Part shown: positions 5,973 to 7,598 of the stretch, piece by piece | How positions within the stretch are numbered: position 1 is the first letter of the stretch | Layout of the letters: every line of letters starts with the position of its first letter | Origin: Rhodospirillaceae bacterium | GTDB lineage: Bacteria; Pseudomonadota; Alphaproteobacteria; UBA9219 | NCBI GenBank assembly: GCA_003504035.1 | Contig: DOBW01000062.1 | Coordinates: forward strand, 1-7,598 | Direction of reading: 5' to 3' | Length of the DNA stretch: 7,598 bases | Notes under the pieces: generated by a model | What the model saw: the letters and a program-made list of their open reading frames with translations, nothing else | Databases searched by the model: none | What the model was told of the DNA's origin: nothing | Position numbers and translations under genes: made by a program

Positions 5973-7598
5973 AAAAAATATGATAAGAAAGAAAAAATTG
6001 AAAACCAAAAACCCAAACGCACAGCGCGGAAAACGCCCCCCCAACAAAAAACCACAGAAGAAATTTCGTGGACGGATTAAACACAAACCTGAATCCAAGG
6101 AAGAAACTAAAAAAGCCCGCCCTCTCCCCGAAACGGTTGTTGGCATTGTCACAAAAGAACGCTTTGGTTGGAGCCTTAAACTTACAGATCGCCGCGATAA
6201 AACAGACTATCTCATTCGCGGCCCTGCCAAAGCCAAGGAAATGGCAGGCACACTTGTTGCTGCAAAACTTCTGAAAAGCACCAAAAAAGGTCGTGAAGAA
6301 GTCGAGATCACCCATGATCTTGGCAAACCCGACGATCCACGCAACATCAGCCTGATTGCCATACACGGAAATGATGTTCCTTATCTTTTTCCTAAAGAAG
6401 TGATTGAGGAAGCGGAAAACTTAAAGAAAGAAAATAAATGGGATTCACGCCTACGCGGGAATGACAGTGAAGGAACAAAGTCAAAAACAAAACCCGTCAC
6501 TCCTGCGAAGGCAGGAGCCCCATTTAATGTTTCCACCAAAAACCAAACGGATTTACGCGACATTCCTTTTGTCACCATAGACGGGCCGGACTCGCAAGAT
6601 TTCGACGACGCTGTTTTTGCTGAAAAAGACGGCAAAGGCTGGCACGTTATGATCGCGATTGCCGATGTAGCCCATTATGTTCGTGCAGGTGGTGCACTTG
6701 ATCGCGAGGCTTACCTTCGTGGCAACTCGACCTATTTTCCTGATCGCGTTGTGCCAATGTTGCCCGAGACCCTTTCCAACGACCTATGTTCTCTGCGTCC
6801 AAACGAAGACCGCGCCTGTATGGCCGTGCATATATGGCTGAATGCAGCCGGTGAGATGAAACGCTGGAAGTTTGTACGCGGCGTGATGAAATCCAAAGCG
6901 CGACTTACTTATGAACAAGTTCAAGCCGCCAAAGACGGCGATCCGGACGAAACAACCAAACCCCTTATTAAAGATGTTATTGAGCCTCTTTACGGCGCTT
7001 ATGCTTGTTTGACGAAGGCACGCTTAAAACGCGGCACGCTGGAGCTAGACCTGCCTGAACGCAAAGTCGAAATAGCCAAAAACGGCACCGTCAAATCCAT
7101 CTCCGTACGTGAACGTCTGGATTCGCATCGCTTGATTGAAGAGTTGATGATTGCGGCCAATGTTGCCGCCGCAGCACAACTTGAAGGCAAAAGCGGCACC
7201 TGCCTTTACCGCGTGCATGACAAACCCACAGAAATGAAACTGGATGGCCTGCGCGATTTTCTCGACACCATCGGTATTAGTCTCGTTCCTGCGCGTCAGC
7301 TTCACCCGCGCCTTCTCACCCAGATTTTAGAAAATGTCGCAGGCAGCGATCATGCCCAGATTGTCAATGAGGTCGTGTTGCGCGCTCAAACCAAAGCCAC
7401 CTACACACCGGATAATATCGGACATTTCGGTCTAGCCTTGGCAAAGTACGCTCATTTTACCTCCCCCATTCGGCGCTATGCCGATTTGATAGTGCATCGC
7501 GGCCTCATCCGTGCCTGCAAATTAGGAGATGACGGCCTAACCGATCACGATAGTGAAAAGCTGGAAGAAATTGGTGAGCATATTTCGGCTACCGAGCG
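5968..7598 (+). CDS. rnr: Ribonuclease R, N-terminally short, with an in-frame repeat insertion (3' end outside window)
   Basis: RNase R is a processive 3'-5' exoribonuclease that degrades structured RNA and defective rRNA or mRNA. The frame is open from a stop at 5953-5955 to the window end, giving 543 residues. ATG 5968 is used here; ATG 5980 is an equally possible start and neither has a clear ribosome-binding site. Residues 1-54 are strongly basic and unlike known RNase R. From about 55 (ETVVGIV) the second cold-shock domain is recognisable, then an SLIAIHGNDVPYLFP segment. Residues 158-185 come from an inserted palindrome. The RNB domain follows with Asp205, Asp211, Asp213 and Asp214 in the IDGPDSQDFDDAV pattern, then YFPDRVVPMLPE, LSNDLCSLRP and HFTSPIRRYADLIVHR. 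The helix-turn-helix and first cold-shock domain usual in RNase R, about 150 residues, are absent. The end of RNB and the S1 domain lie beyond the window. The conserved catalytic core argues for a working enzyme. Confidence 0.9.
   Translation, partial: MTKNMIRKKKLKTKNPNAQRGKRPPNKKPQKKFRGRIKHKPESKEETKKARPLPETVVGIVTKERFGWSLKLTDRRDKTDYLIRGPAKAKEMAGTLVAAKLLKSTKKGREEVEITHDLGKPDDPRNISLIAIHGNDVPYLFPKEVIEEAENLKKENKWDSRLRGNDSEGTKSKTKPVTPAKAGAPFNVSTKNQTDLRDIPFVTIDGPDSQDFDDAVFAEKDGKGWHVMIAIADVAHYVRAGGALDREAYLRGNSTYFPDRVVPMLPETLSNDLCSLRPNEDRACMAVHIWLNAAGEMKRWKFVRGVMKSKARLTYEQVQAAKDGDPDETTKPLIKDVIEPLYGAYACLTKARLKRGTLELDLPERKVEIAKNGTVKSISVRERLDSHRLIEELMIAANVAAAAQLEGKSGTCLYRVHDKPTEMKLDGLRDFLDTIGISLVPARQLHPRLLTQILENVAGSDHAQIVNEVVLRAQTKATYTPDNIGHFGLALAKYAHFTSPIRRYADLIVHRGLIRACKLGDDGLTDHDSEKLEEIGEHISATE
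6435..6526. repeat. Palindromic element inserted in frame within rnr
   Basis: Two 27-base arms, 6439-6465 and 6496-6522, are inverted copies matching at about 20 of 27 positions and separated by 30 bases. The match extends outward to a perfect 8-bp terminal pair, TAAATGGG (6435-6442) and CCCATTTA (6519-6526). Each arm also folds alone: CTCCTGC/GCAGGAG around GAAG is perfect, and ATTCACGC/GCGGGAAT has one mismatch. The core 6439-6522 is 84 bp, exactly 28 codons, with no stop in the rnr frame. It encodes WDSRLRGND and PVTPAKAGAP, peptides typical of translated copies of this proteobacterial repeat family. Confidence 0.88.

Noticed and set aside
5895..6080. A separate small + strand gene upstream of rnr
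   Set aside because: It begins at a TTG only two bases after AAAGG, runs through a repeat hairpin and then overlaps rnr in another frame; no family is recognisable. Kept only as a frameshift possibility.
6381..6635. Open frame on the - strand with peptides such as FPRRRES and APAFAGVT
   Set aside because: It is the reverse-strand reading of the palindrome within rnr plus antisense of conserved RNB sequence. The + strand carries clear RNase R conservation here.

Overview
The window looks like a chromosomal segment of an alphaproteobacterium with moderate G+C content. The evidence is the gene order pyrB - plsY - dprA - topA - rnr, all on the + strand, which is typical of that class, and the alphaproteobacterial style of the TopA C-terminus (one zinc ribbon, glycine-rich C-terminal repeats, lysine/alanine/proline tail). 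I cannot place it at family level. The lineage carries dispersed palindromic repeats of the GTCATnCCG...CGGnATGAC type, and three loci of them lie in the last 2.2 kb.

Layout. Positions 1-888 hold the 3' part of pyrB (aspartate carbamoyltransferase, de novo pyrimidine synthesis). After 11 bp comes plsY (900-1487, membrane acyl-phosphate glycerol-3-phosphate acyltransferase), and after 13 bp dprA (1501-2613, RecA loader for incoming single-stranded DNA). After 25 bp comes topA (best start GTG 2639, end 5407, DNA topoisomerase I). The short gaps and shared strand suggest one transcription unit. The dihydroorotase gene pyrC, often found beside pyrB in this neighbourhood, is absent between pyrB and plsY.

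Between topA and rnr the usual arrangement is broken up. A composite nested inverted repeat (5422-5540) is followed by a small GIY-YIG nuclease-family gene (5593-5880) and then a second copy of one repeat arm (5918-5972). The rnr frame (RNase R, about 5968 to beyond 7598) opens at the last bases of that second copy. It lacks the usual N-terminal helix-turn-helix and first cold-shock domain and has a lysine/arginine-rich leader instead. Inside rnr, between the second cold-shock domain and the catalytic RNB domain, a third palindromic element (6435-6526) is inserted in frame and would add about 28 residues. The catalytic aspartates of RNase R are intact.

The metabolic and DNA-processing genes are ordinary. 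The unusual part is the 5.4-6.5 kb region, where mobile palindromic repeats appear to have remodelled the 5' end and an inter-domain linker of a core exoribonuclease, next to a GIY-YIG nuclease gene bracketed by the same repeat. No RNA genes, CRISPR arrays or complete insertion sequences were seen, and no gene-free stretch exceeds 300 bases.
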